Assembly (NCBI GenBank): GCA_948567375.1
Contig: OX419758.1
Location: forward strand, 43,725,473-43,789,472
DNA: 64,000 bases
From: Lunularia cruciata
Lineage: Eukaryota > Streptophyta > Marchantiopsida > Lunulariales > Lunulariaceae
Reading direction: 5' to 3'
The notes under the pieces are model-generated. The model worked only from the letters and a program-made list of their open reading frames with translations. It did no database searches and was not told where the DNA came from. Below are positions 24,701-34,800 of this stretch, piece by piece. How positions within the stretch are numbered: the stretch's first letter is position 1; the number at the start of each line of letters is the position of its first letter. The translations under genes were made by a program, and so were the position numbers.

Positions 24701-27700
24701 GACGACTAGGGACAATGGGAGCTCAAACGAGCCCACTTGCTTCTCAAGAATGTCCCCATGACAAGGTTCTTTGAGCCTAAAGCTACAATCGGTCCACTCT
24801 CCTGGTGAATCCACACCTATTGCGAATATAGAGCTAACAAGCACGAGCAAGACAACTAAAAAATCAGCATCATCATTCTCGAGAACCTTGTGGCATAATC
24901 CGGTAGCTTCCAGCAAAAGATAATATAATCTAATCAAGAGTAGGTCATTTGTTGCAAATATAGAAAGAAGGTGGAGGTTGGATAATAGATCAACTCACAC
25001 TGGATTCGTCTGCTTCTTGGAAAAGCGCCGCGCCAGAAACTTCACCGTTCCTTGTCTTCTTCTCCGGAAGAAGGTCCGGTTCACACAAGGTCTCTTCCTT
25101 CAGAGTAACTTCCAAAGAGACTTCCGCTACTGATTGATTCTGGGCAATTGGACTGCCATCAGGGAAGGATTCTTCACGAGGGCTAAAGGTAACCTGTGGG
25201 AATTCTAAGTCTGAATTGTCAGCTAAACCTGTCTTAATTTCCTTCGTATATCCTTCCATACCGTGGGCAGCTAGCGTTCCGTTCTGCAAGGGTATATATA
25301 CCCTAGCTTGGTCCACGGTATTGAATTGTCCCCTTTTGTTTACTTCCTCCTGACTAGAAGAAGGTCCTAAGTGATTTTTCCTCAATTCGCTTTTATCCTT
25401 CTTAAGCTTTTCATAATCATCATCGTCCGTCTCATCTTCCTCCTCAGATACTGAATCACTCGTTTGATCTGAGTCGTCTGCAAAGTCATCCAAACCATAT
25501 CCATGGCCATAAGATTGGCACAGCAACTGTAAGACTTGGAAACAATGTGTAGAAGTATGAACTCAACAACAAAGTAACTAAAACACGCCTAAATAGTAGT
25601 GGGAATGACGATTATATGATATACGTCAGAGTTGCAAAGATGCTTATACCTCCCTCCCTCCTGTAAAGTTTCAACAACTCCTCCAGAGGCAGCTCTCCCT
25701 CTCTTTGAAGGGCACTAAGCTCCTCTCTCTTTTCCTCTTCTGTTACAAGCGCCTCCTCTGCTTCTATGGTAGCTTCATCATCTTCCTGTCAAGCGAAAGT
25801 TCTCATCAGTCATTAAGGTAACACCATCCATCACTCATGTAGGCGCGTCTATCATGCTGCAGGCCTGCCTTTTGAACTCTGAGAACTCCACATAGTGCAA
25901 TCGGACACCAAGCCATTTGAGAGTCCAAAAAGCTAACCTCCTCTATCTCGTTGTCCATATTAAAGTCTTCATCGCCAGTATCAACTTGCAATTTTAGATC
26001 AACCCCTTCAAATTTTCCTCCGCCGGAAGCAGTAGCTCTTGTCTCCAGTTTCACCGTGTCCTTCGATCCAGGAGCTGTAGCATTAATATTCGTTTTACTC
26101 ATCTGTGCAGAGAGTGAGCTACTTCCGGAACCGTCAATCCTTACAACGGTACCGCTGGCGTCGTTCTTAAGCTTTTCATAATCAAGATCGTCCGTCTCAT
26201 CTTCCTCCTCAGATTGTGAATCATCCGTCTGATCTAAATCGTCTGCAAGGATAACGAAATGGTATATGATTGGTACGTGAACTCTAAGACTTAGCATCAG
26301 TGTAGAAGAGTATCACTTCTGAGCAAAATATCTGCAAATGCTAAGATACCATCTCAAGATAAGCTATCTCAATAGCGGCAAGCAAGGTTATATGATTCGC
26401 GTCAAAGTTGCAATGATGCCCATACCTCCATCCCCCCTGTAAAGTTTCAACAACTCCTCAAGAGAAAGTTCTCCCTCTCTTTGAAGGGCACTAAGCTCCT
26501 CTCTCCGTTCTTCGTCAGTTATAAGAGCCTCCTCTGCTTCTATAGTGGCTTCATCATCCTCCTGTCAAGCGAAAGTTCTCGTCAGTCATGAAGCTTGCCC
26601 CATCCATCACCCATGTAGGGAGGCGCGTATCCCATGCTACAGGCCTGGCTGCCAAAACTAAAAATTCCCTAGCATATACAAAGATAACAATCCCGTCTTA
26701 CACTGGTACATATCAGAGTCCGAAAAGCTAACCTCCTCTATTTCGTTGTCCATATTAAAGTCTTCATCGCCAGCATCAACTTGGTGTTTCACATCTTCAG
26801 ATTTCACAAGGACGGGAGTTGTAACTCCTGCCTCGAGTGCCAAGCTATCCTTCGATTCAGACAGATTCTTAGAAACAGTAGTAATAAGGTTCGCTTCATT
26901 AATCGGTGCAGACTGTGTGCTACTTCCGGATCCGTCATTCCTTAAGACGATTTCCTTCCCTAGCACCAAGTTTTCAACTCCCGTGGTAGGAGAATCAGAG
27001 GCAAGTGGAACTGAAGGAAGAGATTTTGACATTGATGGCGCAGAACTTTCGCCCAAGTTCTCTGCCAGCATAGTCGAGTACCTGTTGATAAAAATTAGTC
27101 AACATCTAAACCGGAACTAAGAAGGATTTACTGACTGAGATTTGACCTACAGTGTGAATCCAAGACCTCGGGTGCAGACAAGCATTGAGCTCATAGCAAT
27201 CGATTGCACATTCTGCCCAATACAGCAAACGATTTATGAGGACTCATTATGATTGAATTACTATTTGATAGTCCATCATTGAAGCGACCTATGGCAGTCT
27301 TAGGACCCACCTCTCAGTTTGACCAAGAAGAAAGTCGAGATGCTTGTCTAATGCCTTCTTCCTTCGCTCCTCAAGCTCTAACTGATGCTTGTACATTACC
27401 TTCATAAATCAAAGAAAATCTCACTCGATTATCAGGCCGTCATATACGCGTGTGCATATCTTCTGGATTAATCATCATGCAGTCGAAAAGAGAAATACGG
27501 GAATACATTGCCTTTCAACAGAAATATATAAATCAGAGTTACAGGGAAGTAAAGAATCGTCACCAGAAGGTAAATAAAAAATATAAAAGACAAACGTGAC
27601 AAAACCTTCAAAAATCAAAATCCCGAAAGCTGTAAGGCGTTATCTTGACAACAGGCACGACACCAGGAGTCGGTCTACAGTCGATACAGCAGAAAAATAT

Positions 27701-30700
27701 ACTCACCAGCTTCTCAACTTTCATCCAAAACTTCTTCACGTCCTTCGCGATATTGCTAGCGACCCTACGGGTTTTCTGTTCTTCCTCCTGAGACGATCAA
27801 CAAACCTCCATTTAAAACGTCCAATTTCGAAAGCAAGAGGGCGTATCTAAAGTAAGTAAGAAAATGGACTCCAGACGGCGTGATCTGAGACATGAAATAA
27901 AAGGAACACTCGTACAAATTATCAAGGGAACTGACCTTTTGGCGGCGAAGACCCTTAGCCTCAACATCGAGTTTGCTTCTGCTCACCCTGATAACTACCT
28001 TCTTGGCCTGACTGAGTTTCCACTTCCTCTCCCTCTCAAAATCCTGCCAAAGTCCAATTCACCATCGGCAGATGGTTGGCGCCTGTCACGTTCATCTGCT
28101 TGTCATTTAAACTAAGGCCACAAAACTTCTAGTACAACTAACTAACCACGCCAGTTACTGTGCACGACGATGGAAGATGAAGATCCTAGTACATCTTGAG
28201 ACAACTTATTTCCAAGATGACGAAAGCGTGCAACAATATTCAAGCGTAAATGATTCAGATTTTAACCAGGAGATACCATCTCAGTAAAATCTACCCAACA
28301 AACAAGTACGCACAGAAATAAGAACTGCAATAAATCTTCTGAAGTGGAGGATTTTCAGGAGATGTTCATTTGGACAACAAAGACAATGGGTAGAAACCAG
28401 ACAGCAGTAGAGATCACAGCCTACTGATTGAGAGAACGAACAACGCAAAGACCAAAAACCTTGCAAACAAGGCTTATCAGTGTCGTCTCGTTAGTGCATA
28501 GCGCGGGTGCCAAGAAAGTCTATGTTTCAGGCTTGGGTTCGCCACAAATGGAAATTACAACGTCAAAGATCCTGAATATCGTCGTCAAGATACCCAAGAA
28601 GTTTCAGAGGACATGCACTATTTTTTGCATCGTGTCAGTGTTGTGAACCAACGACGCAACACTAGTAGCAAATTTTGTGCAAAGAGGAGATTGAGCAAGG
28701 CAATCAGCAGTTCCGACTTTGCAGCTAGAAAGTCCATCCGCATTGCCTCGCCATCTTTGATCAGGAAGTTAGGGCCTGGAAATCTTCTGATTGTCAAGCC
28801 TCAACTAAGACACTATATATAGAAGCTTGAAAAAGCTTCATATCAATTCTAGCCACAGGGAATTCAGCTTCATGAACGAACCTCCATGGGCAGGACATGC
28901 TACTAAACAGTTTAACGATCCACTATAACCTGTTCAACAGCTGTACAGCTTACGGGGTATCGAAACTCATCAGACTAAAATGAAAGTTCAGTGCGAAGGG
29001 CTTTTGTGCCTTCCTACAAAGAAACCAGATCGCGCCTAGAAAAAATTGCAACCCACGAATTATCCCGCTCCGGGACAGACTTCACTAAATGATTTTCAAG
29101 CGTGAAGCCACACATGAGAACCGCCCAAATATCGCTCAGGCTCCGGAAAGAAAATACTTCAACATTTAAAGTGAGGCGCGAAATGTGAAAAGACCATTAT
29201 CGAAGAAAACTGCGCAAGTCAGATCAAATGCTCACCTTGGCTAACCACGTCATCTCCTCCAGCACAAAGTCCCAATGAGTTTTGCACCGGGCTGGTTCTT
29301 TTCCTTTTGATGGGATCTTCTTGCTGGAATCCAAAATCTGTGGAACAAAGTGAAGAAGAAATAACAGAATCAAGAGACGCCGCGAATCGAAGAACTTGAA
29401 GTGAATCGAAAAGCCTTTAGACTTCTTGACATGAATAGACGGTAGCCCACACATTTCACAAGTGCATGATTGATATTGGACTGATACGAGTAAAGTTACA
29501 AAGAGTTGTTAGTAGCGTCTCACAAGGACACGTATGATCATTGTTGGGCATAGTAAGGAGCTCGCTTAAACTCCTCTCAATTGTTACCGATTTCAGCGTG
29601 AGAATGGGGTAACCGGAGAGACGTAAGCCGAACCTTATATTGAGACAAAGCCTAATCTGATTTTCTTTCTTTCTCCAAAACAAGAAGAAAATTTCGCAAT
29701 TTTCGCGTCCCGGGCGTCTCTCCTTTCGGTGTCACCCTTACATACTTAAATTAATCATTCCAGACGACTCGACAGGTAAAACTAAAAGTGTATCGCCTCA
29801 ACTCTCTGAATGCGCACTTCCATAGAAGTGCAAACGTCATTGTTCCCATACCTCTTGCTTAGCAAAAACATCATCCGCCTTAGCAAGTACGGACTCCTCA
29901 TATTGTCGGCGCTCCAAAGCCAGACGCCACTGTAGAGGCATGCCCTTAAGCACTGAGCTCTCTTGATCCTCAGAACCCTTTGACGTGTCACCTCCACTTT
30001 GCTCGTCCCCGTCTCTGAAAGATTGACCTCGATTTCGACACGCCCTGGAGGAGCTACGACCTGGTCCCTTCTTACAGTTGCTATCGAGCTCTCCATTGCT
30101 TGGGAAACCTACTACCCTTGATGGAGATGATAGAGAAAGAACCATTCCGCTATCCTGTACAAGAGCTATCCCAGGAGAATTTTCCTCATTGGAGTGAGGA
30201 TTGGCACCCGCGTATTCAACATCGCCGTCATCTGCATCAAGGGTTCCTTGGTCACCTGTCAAGTTTCCAGTGGAACTACTTGCAGTGTCTTTCCCACTTA
30301 AGCGTTCCTGAAACACCTGCTCAACTGCTACTGGTACTACTTCCGTCGAAGCCACAGTATCCGCTTTAATCCAAGCCAGGGCCGCTTCGTCATTGTGGTC
30401 GGGAGAAATATGGGCTTCCAGATCGTCATACACTTCAAGTGATCGTACGGTGACGTCGCCTTTTTCATCTCCTCGGCTTTCTCTGAAAATACCATTCTTC
30501 TTTCTTTCGCCTAGATAATCCAAATGCGCAGGACCTGACTTTCCCAGAACCCGACTATCTTCTACTGAGATCTCTGTTCCCCTAAAAACCTCCACAGTCC
30601 CCCCCGTGCCAACTGCTGCAACTGCTTCGGGAGAGCCTTTGCTGGTTGAACTATCAGAAACTCCTTCCCCCATTTTGACCTCTCGTTGGCTCCCAGCTCT

Positions 30701-31147
30701 TCCAAGCCTCGAGGTCCCTTTACCTGATGCCATACCACCGCTTCCATTCCGGTTAACAAGTGACAGTTTGCGGGTCGGATCACTGCCCGATTCCAGCTGT
30801 TCAGTTAAATCTACAGCCAGACATCCACCAAGACCAGCCCCCTCCCCTTCTACATCATTTCCATCAGAAACCTGCACCGACACTACGTGCTTTGCTCGAT
30901 TTCGCCGTCCATAGAATTTAAGCTGCTGTGAATGTTGGCTACTACCACTCGCCTCGCGATTATCTCCTTGCTCTGACTTCTTACCAACAGAGCTCCCTTG
31001 AGTGGTGGGGCCCGCGCCTCCCCTTCCCAAACCAGAACCCGAGCCCGGCTCTGAACCGCTGTTGTAACTGGTGCTATTGCTCGTAGAATTCTTTCCCGAT
31101 TTTGTCCACTCGAAGGGCTTGCCTCCTACCTTGTCCCCTCCACTCAT
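7862..31147 (-). CDS. PIE1: SWR1-type chromatin remodelling ATPase (PIE1), 19 coding exons
   Basis: PIE1 is the catalytic subunit of the plant SWR1 complex, which swaps H2A for H2A.Z in nucleosomes. Coding exons, in order: 31147-29852, 29337-29236, 28043-27936, 27787-27707, 27399-27311, 27081-26733, 26561-26426, 26242-25938, 25785-25650, 25477-24999, 24342-24295, 23972-23904, 23643-23581, 23439-19710, 13697-13633, 13418-13360, 13135-12313, 10895-10288, 9740-7862. All junctions are GT-AG, all phases agree, and the sum is 10,425 nt (3,474 aa plus TGA). Domain order: EAF1-like N-terminus, HSA (433-559), acidic repeat modules (560-1087), Snf2 ATPase (about 1398-2080), SANT (about 2560-2625), Ser-rich tail. 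Arabidopsis PIE1 is about 2,050 aa, so this protein is much longer. The start is the ATG at 31147-31145; an in-frame codon three residues upstream is GTG and is not used. Individual exon blocks are described below. Confidence 0.93.
10288..10895 (-). CDS. PIE1: PIE1 exon 18: post-SANT region
   Basis: 608 bp, residues 2647-2849. It opens after gcgagcag|GAACAT with LLGVLLQLPDNEPLLQRHF, which aligns with the LLNVAAEQPDTEMLLQKHF block of Arabidopsis PIE1. It ends with ASAENVAEHRFR, equivalent to VAAENRYR. The middle is acidic (DVDDDSDMK, EIEDEPEEEKE). Donor is TTTAG|gtacgc. Confidence 0.92.
10896..12312 (-). other. PIE1: PIE1 intron 17 with repeat copies
   Basis: Intron between the SANT exon and exon 18. 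It contains a long inverted repeat (11972-12108). It also holds a partial copy of the intron-15 repeat family at about 11690-11880, with core ccgttctgggaacgg at 11735-11749. A two-copy degenerate block, tagtgRtgagcaag...gttagtttg, lies near 11046 and 11367. No coding sequence is seen. Confidence 0.8.
11972..12108 (-). repeat. Intronic 68-nt near-perfect inverted repeat
   Basis: The arm 11972-12039 is mirrored by 12041-12108 with a one-base loop. The outer 29 bases pair perfectly. Of six internal differences in the first 62 positions, five are A/G or C/T changes, which become G-U pairs in the - strand transcript, the strand on which PIE1 is transcribed. Only one is a true mismatch. It could be a foldback MITE, an inverted duplication or a small-RNA precursor. 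Confidence 0.9.
12313..13697 (-). CDS. PIE1: PIE1 exons 15-17: basic linker and SANT domain
   Basis: Exons 13697-13633 (WDTAFANEAYRQQVEVLAQ), 13418-13360 (acidic helix) and 13135-12313. Exon 17 has a basic stretch (KVKSKSLKKMKKPKFKSL), then a Lys/Ser-rich linker. It then carries a SANT/Myb domain: SWTPAEDAILCAVVHEYGGNW at about 2562, followed by YRGRHRHPLHCRERFRQLL. This is the chromatin-binding SANT repeat typical of PIE1. The exon ends in frame at ACAGAG|gtaaaa. Confidence 0.93.
13698..19709 (-). repeat. PIE1: PIE1 intron 15: 6-kb array of degenerate repeats
   Basis: A recurring unit contains agaagccgttc...gaacggg followed by gatccagaactcattaaatgc. Its palindromic core lies at 14353-14366, 14542-14556, 14598-14612, 15261-15275 and 18602-18616. 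Weaker copies are near 14010, 14445, 15855, 16355, 16865 and 18915. Between about 15240 and 16900 the copies sit in larger units about 500-600 bp long. Those units also share blocks such as caaaggcataattg, ctaaaggactagtaaac and gggagggaattag. Another repeated block (agtaagcctccacga...gttcgaa..ctcatgagtgcc) lies near 14200-14315, 17545-17665 and 18385-18470. No PIE1 exon is present inside. Confidence 0.8.
17181..17444 (+). repeat. Two near-identical 132-bp tandem repeats
   Basis: 17181-17312 and 17313-17444 differ visibly only at the block ctaggg versus ctcgcg. 132 is a multiple of 3, so an open frame passes through both as a repeated 44-residue unit. It sits in an intron on the opposite strand to PIE1 and is probably not coding. 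Confidence 0.92.
19710..23439 (-). CDS. PIE1: PIE1 exon 14: Snf2 ATPase/helicase core
   Basis: One 3,730-bp exon encodes residues 1088-2331, including the entire motor. The first lobe starts near LREYQHIGLDWLV; Walker A is DEMGLGKT (1425-1432), and Walker B is ILDEAHLIKN, with its DEAH box starting at residue 1528. The second lobe holds GHRALIFTQM, STRSGGVGINL and DRCHRIGQTR (from 2049). A long insertion separates the lobes, as in SWR1/INO80 enzymes and unlike SNF2/ISWI. A highly acidic N-terminal part and the tail KQMAAAAAAAGR...FEDQL match plant PIE1. The donor is GAAA|gtaagt. The exon length leaves a remainder of 1 when divided by 3, so clean skipping would break the frame. Confidence 0.96.
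23581..25477 (-). CDS. PIE1: PIE1 exons 10-13: acidic linker and last LLAxY-type block
   Basis: Exons 25477-24999, 24342-24295, 23972-23904 and 23643-23581 (residues 868-1087). Exon 10 begins with DDSDQTSDSVSEEEDETDDD, a paralogue of the start of exon 8, and continues as an acidic, Ser-rich stretch. Exons 12-13 encode DDEATLDEEELLSRT and ECEMSIEDILAQYRS. These match the second conserved DDEAT...MPIEVLLARY block of Arabidopsis PIE1. Exon 10 ends most likely at 24999 (AGT|gtgagt), which keeps the frame. The exons are small and the introns AT-rich. Confidence 0.88.
25650..27081 (-). CDS. PIE1: PIE1 exons 6-9: tandemly duplicated acidic module
   Basis: Exons 6 (27081-26733) and 7 (26561-26426) are repeated as exons 8 (26242-25938) and 9 (25785-25650). 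Exons 7 and 9 are both 136 bp and almost identical, encoding EDDEATIEAEEAL... ending in LEELLKLYR. Exons 6 and 8 both end in DEDFNMDNEIEE. The introns between them share sequence too, so the duplication is genomic and fairly recent, with a period of about 776-795 bp. The LPxEELLxxY block is a conserved feature of SWR1-family proteins just upstream of the ATPase. This region is close to the H2A.Z-H2B chaperone segment described for yeast Swr1, so binding of extra dimers is possible but is inference. Confidence 0.9.
27311..29337 (-). CDS. PIE1: PIE1 exons 2-5: HSA domain
   Basis: Exons 29337-29236, 28043-27936, 27787-27707 and 27399-27311 encode residues 433-559, the helicase-SANT-associated (HSA) domain. 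In SWR1/INO80 remodellers this domain binds actin and actin-related proteins. Visible signature blocks are KTHWDFVLEEMTWLAK, DFERERKWKLSQAKK, KDVKKFWMKVEKL and KHLDFLLGQTERYS, all close to plant PIE1. Acceptors are cacag|ATT, ggcag|GAT, ctcag|GAG and gaag|GTA. Donors are AAG|gtgagc, AAG|gtcagt, CTG|gtgagt and GAG|gtgggt-like. Confidence 0.93.
29852..31147 (-). CDS. PIE1: PIE1 exon 1: long low-complexity, EAF1-like N-terminus
   Basis: This exon encodes residues 1-432, rich in Gly, Ser and acidic residues. Two short stretches stand out. FYGRRNRAK (78-86) resembles the YARRNRSK motif of plant EAF1. The end of the exon (EESVLAKADDVFAKQE, 417-432) resembles the EDAILEEAR-type segment that sits just before the HSA domain in EAF1. 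The exon ends in frame at AAGCAAGAG|gtatgg. Arabidopsis PIE1 starts almost directly at the HSA domain and lacks this region. The comparison with EAF1 is from memory of that family, not from a search. The alternative is an unrelated disordered extension. Confidence 0.8.
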
Positions 31148-31860
31148 CTCCACCACTTCCCTGCTTACTCATCCACATCTTCTTTGCTCACTTTCGTGTC
31201 CTATGCTCCTCATCGTCCTTACCAGCATCACTGCATCTCTTCTGCCTCAGATCTCCAAGAAACCAACTCCCCGCAGTTCCTCTTCTTCCTTGCATAGCAT
31301 ATCCTTTCAGCGCCCGCCTCCGCACGCGTTTTAAACCCCAACCTCTCCTTCTCCCTTCTCCCTTCTCTCCTGTAGCCTGTATGTATAACCTTCCACCACC
31401 ATCTCGTCCTCAAACGATAATCGCATTACTTCCCTGTACCTTACATGTCCTTTTCGCGCCAACGGACTCCTCTCAGCGATTACAAACACTCCCCTCCACT
31501 TCCTTTCTTCCCCAATCTCCTCTCAATTTCTGCTCTCGTTCTTCTGTTGTTTCAATCGCGAAAAGCTATCCGCCCCTCCTTCTTCTTCCCTTCCGTCCTT
31601 ACGAAGAAGAGCTGACGGGACTCGCAACAGAAAGACCCGAGCCGGCTTCTACTCTCTATCTGACTTTAGGGCACTGGACACGCATCATCAGCAGCTCCTC
31701 CGTTCGCTTTCACCTCTATATATAATTTGCCCTAGCACCTCTGGTAACTACAGGAGGCCGCGCCATCTTCACCCCGGAACCATTTGCAGATGGAACAGGC
31801 TTGTCACGGTCGACGTAGTAGTAATACCGGGCTCCTAACGCCAGCTTTCAACATGTGATT
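31148..31860 (-). promoter_or_regulatory. PIE1: PIE1 5' UTR and promoter
   Basis: Upstream of the PIE1 ATG the transcribed strand is purine-rich, with many GGAGAAGG-type tracts. A TATA-like sequence on the - strand (caaattatatatag, 31728-31715) would place transcription start near 31,680 and give a 5' UTR of about 540 nt. Several ATG triplets occur within that leader. The long frame on the + strand here (31102-31725) is an artefact of the pyrimidine-rich composition. Confidence 0.45.
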
Positions 31861-34800
31861 GGCTGGAAGTGCAACTTTTGGCCTCGACTCCGTCAGCCAC
31901 GTGTTTAGCAACACGCCACGTCTACTCCTGCGAAGTTACGGTAAGAAATTTCTCGAACCATGGGAATTACAGTTTACTAAATTCCTGGGAGGTTACCTAT
32001 CCAGGTTTAAACTAGACGGGTTGTTCATTCGTTCCCGTTATTGTGTAACGCTTCTCTAGATTTGCTTCAAGAGCTTGTCCTTCATGTCAGGGTAAATAAT
32101 TGGGATGGAACCATCTCAACAGTGCTCTAAATAATCCAACATTTACCCGCATGATTGACAATTCTTTGTAATCCCTCGGTCAGCTGAGAGGACCCCTCCA
32201 CGTTCCCTACTTCCGTTTTAGTCTTTATTTAGGCCCTACTGCTTCATCCTAATGAGAATTAATTACTGTGCCTTGGCACTTGTGATGCCGATTCCTTGTG
32301 CTTATGGTGGACTTTTAATATAAATAATAATGGGAGCTATTAAGATACTGTTACTTATGTTCGAGATTATTTGAATCTAAGAAGTGAACTAATTTCTGAG
32401 TGACAACTTATCATTCGGAAATTCAAGTTTAAATTGTACTAGTTTACTCTCATCGAACGGAACATTTGAATCTAAAAAAGATTAACCGTAAATTTTCGTT
32501 GTTTTCTCGAAGTGTCGCGTGTTCACTCATGGAATGTTCTGATAGCCATCTCGAGTATTGTGAGGCTTGGCTTCCCCACAAAGTTTTACATATTCGATAC
32601 TGATGAAGGAATCTTTCACTCGACCTTTGTCGTCACGCAGCAATGCCTTGAAACACGGCACATGTTTAACAAGGATATATTGTGTTCTTTTTTAGTGATT
32701 GAAAGGGATGTGTATTGCTTTTGACTGATGCAAGAGAAACTAAGGAAATCTATTTATTTAGTTACTATTACAAGCCTACTCTAGCATATTGAAGGGACAA
32801 GGGCGTTTCCATTGGTCTTACAGGTATCTATAAAGATTTCATATAACTTCTTTAAATTTCCATCAGATTTCACGGGTGGAGAGTGACCGGTAAAACTCTA
32901 AGTCATATACCAAAAATGTATTTCTGGGGTAGATTAAGAGGTGATGGACCAAAATTCCTAAAATTTGTAACTATATAGATATACATTTTAAATTTTATGT
33001 CAATGAATGATTCGTAATAATGATAAATTTAATACATGTGAATTGATTAATGAAATTTTCAAAAAAATACAGAAGCATAAATGTAAAGATCGATTCTTCC
33101 ATGAGTTCTATTTTTCTTTTTACTCACTTTATTAGTTCTTTGTTTTCTAATGTTTCTCAAACTATGTTTTGTTTATTCTAACAAATATAGATATACTTAA
33201 GAGACCTTGCAATTTTGGAAGAAATAAGTTTACCGTTAAGTACTTCAATGGATTTAGTCATGTTACATTCATTCAATAAACTAGAGTGCCAATGCAAATC
33301 TTTTCAAGTTATTCTTGTGGATTTAATCTTGAATTATTTGTATTTAATGAATTATATACAAGATAGCAAAGTGCATTCTAAACATGTGAATATGTTTAAT
33401 AATCACACAGCAAAAAGAGAATAAAAAAAAGCATATACACAAATTTGACTTCATTTATGTGGAAAAGTAAAGACTCTACCATGAATTGTACTAATCAAGT
33501 AATAATACTACCTTATATAAAAGGAGAAAAATTCATTCATGTGAAATTATTCAAGACTACCATGTATAATTAAAATCGAATAATGCTAGTACTTATCTCT
33601 ATGCTTGCTTGCAAGTTTAAACCACTAACTTAAAATGACTAACTACTATAAAAAGTAAGTTAGAATGTATTGGTTTACTATTTCAAGCATACTGACTAAC
33701 TATTAATAGAGAATTTTAGTTTAGTCACGAGACTTCATAGTCAATCAAATCTAAAGTACTTTGTGACCATATACATAGAATTTTATATATCTAGAGGTGA
33801 ACAAATTTTTTGCAAGTTTTGCTCAATATTATGGCTCTATATGGATGGTGAATATATTTTAGATATGATGTATAAATAAAACACATGTCTCAGCCCTTAT
33901 GTTGTATGTTTGGTTGATATGCCATATGTAATATGCATGTGTATACCTAGTCCATCTTATTATATATTATGATTGAAAATCAATATTTAGCTTAAGTTAA
34001 ATATCTAAGATATGATATGTTGATACTAACATATACAAGAAGACTTGTATTATGTCCAAATGAAACATTTAATCCATATTGCTGGATAATTTACTGTTAT
34101 AGACCAATAATGTATAAATAATACCTAGCTCATATTGAAGTGGTGAATGAGTATTACTTCATGGTGTTAAGGAGTACATGACATTCTTTAACAGAATTAC
34201 AATATCTTTTAATTATCATATAAGATAAAATGTAGACAATCCTCCTAAGTGAATCTAAATTTACAACCTTGTAGTTTGATACATAAACATTGAGGTCAAA
34301 TTCACATCAATCTTCATCTTTACCTTTACTAACTTTCAAATCCTGACCTTAAGGTTATTAAACCTTTTGAATTGAACTTTAAATTTAAAAATGAATCCCA
34401 AAGGTTGCAATCCTTTTGATCTAATAAAATTGCCAACTTTGTGTCTTAAGCATTTAGTGGACTAGTTGATACCTTGGAAACCAAAGATGAATAAAGTTTT
34501 ATTATTGCTACAAGATCTTGTTCACTAGTACATAGTTGATCTTCTTCTCGAAGACAAGAGATTATACAACTATTTATATACTATTTATATTTATATACAA
34601 ATATGTCTTTATGTTTATGGACATTAACAGTGTGTATATGCTAACTTGGATGCTTAGTTAGCCTTATAAATGTCATGCTTACTAAATGATTCGTTCACAA
34701 AGACAACTTAAAAATATAATTTTTGAACCAATTGTGTCTAATCACTAACTGATACTGAAAATTAAACGTTTGAAACATTCTAATCACTAACTAATACTAC

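Noticed and set aside
31145..31156. PIE1 start three codons upstream
   Set aside because: The upstream codon is GTG on the - strand. The first ATG is at 31147-31145, so that was chosen.
31102..31725. 207-aa open frame on + upstream of PIE1
   Set aside because: It is antisense to the PIE1 5' UTR and start, made of Ser/Pro/Leu-rich low-complexity sequence from a pyrimidine-rich tract, with no domain.
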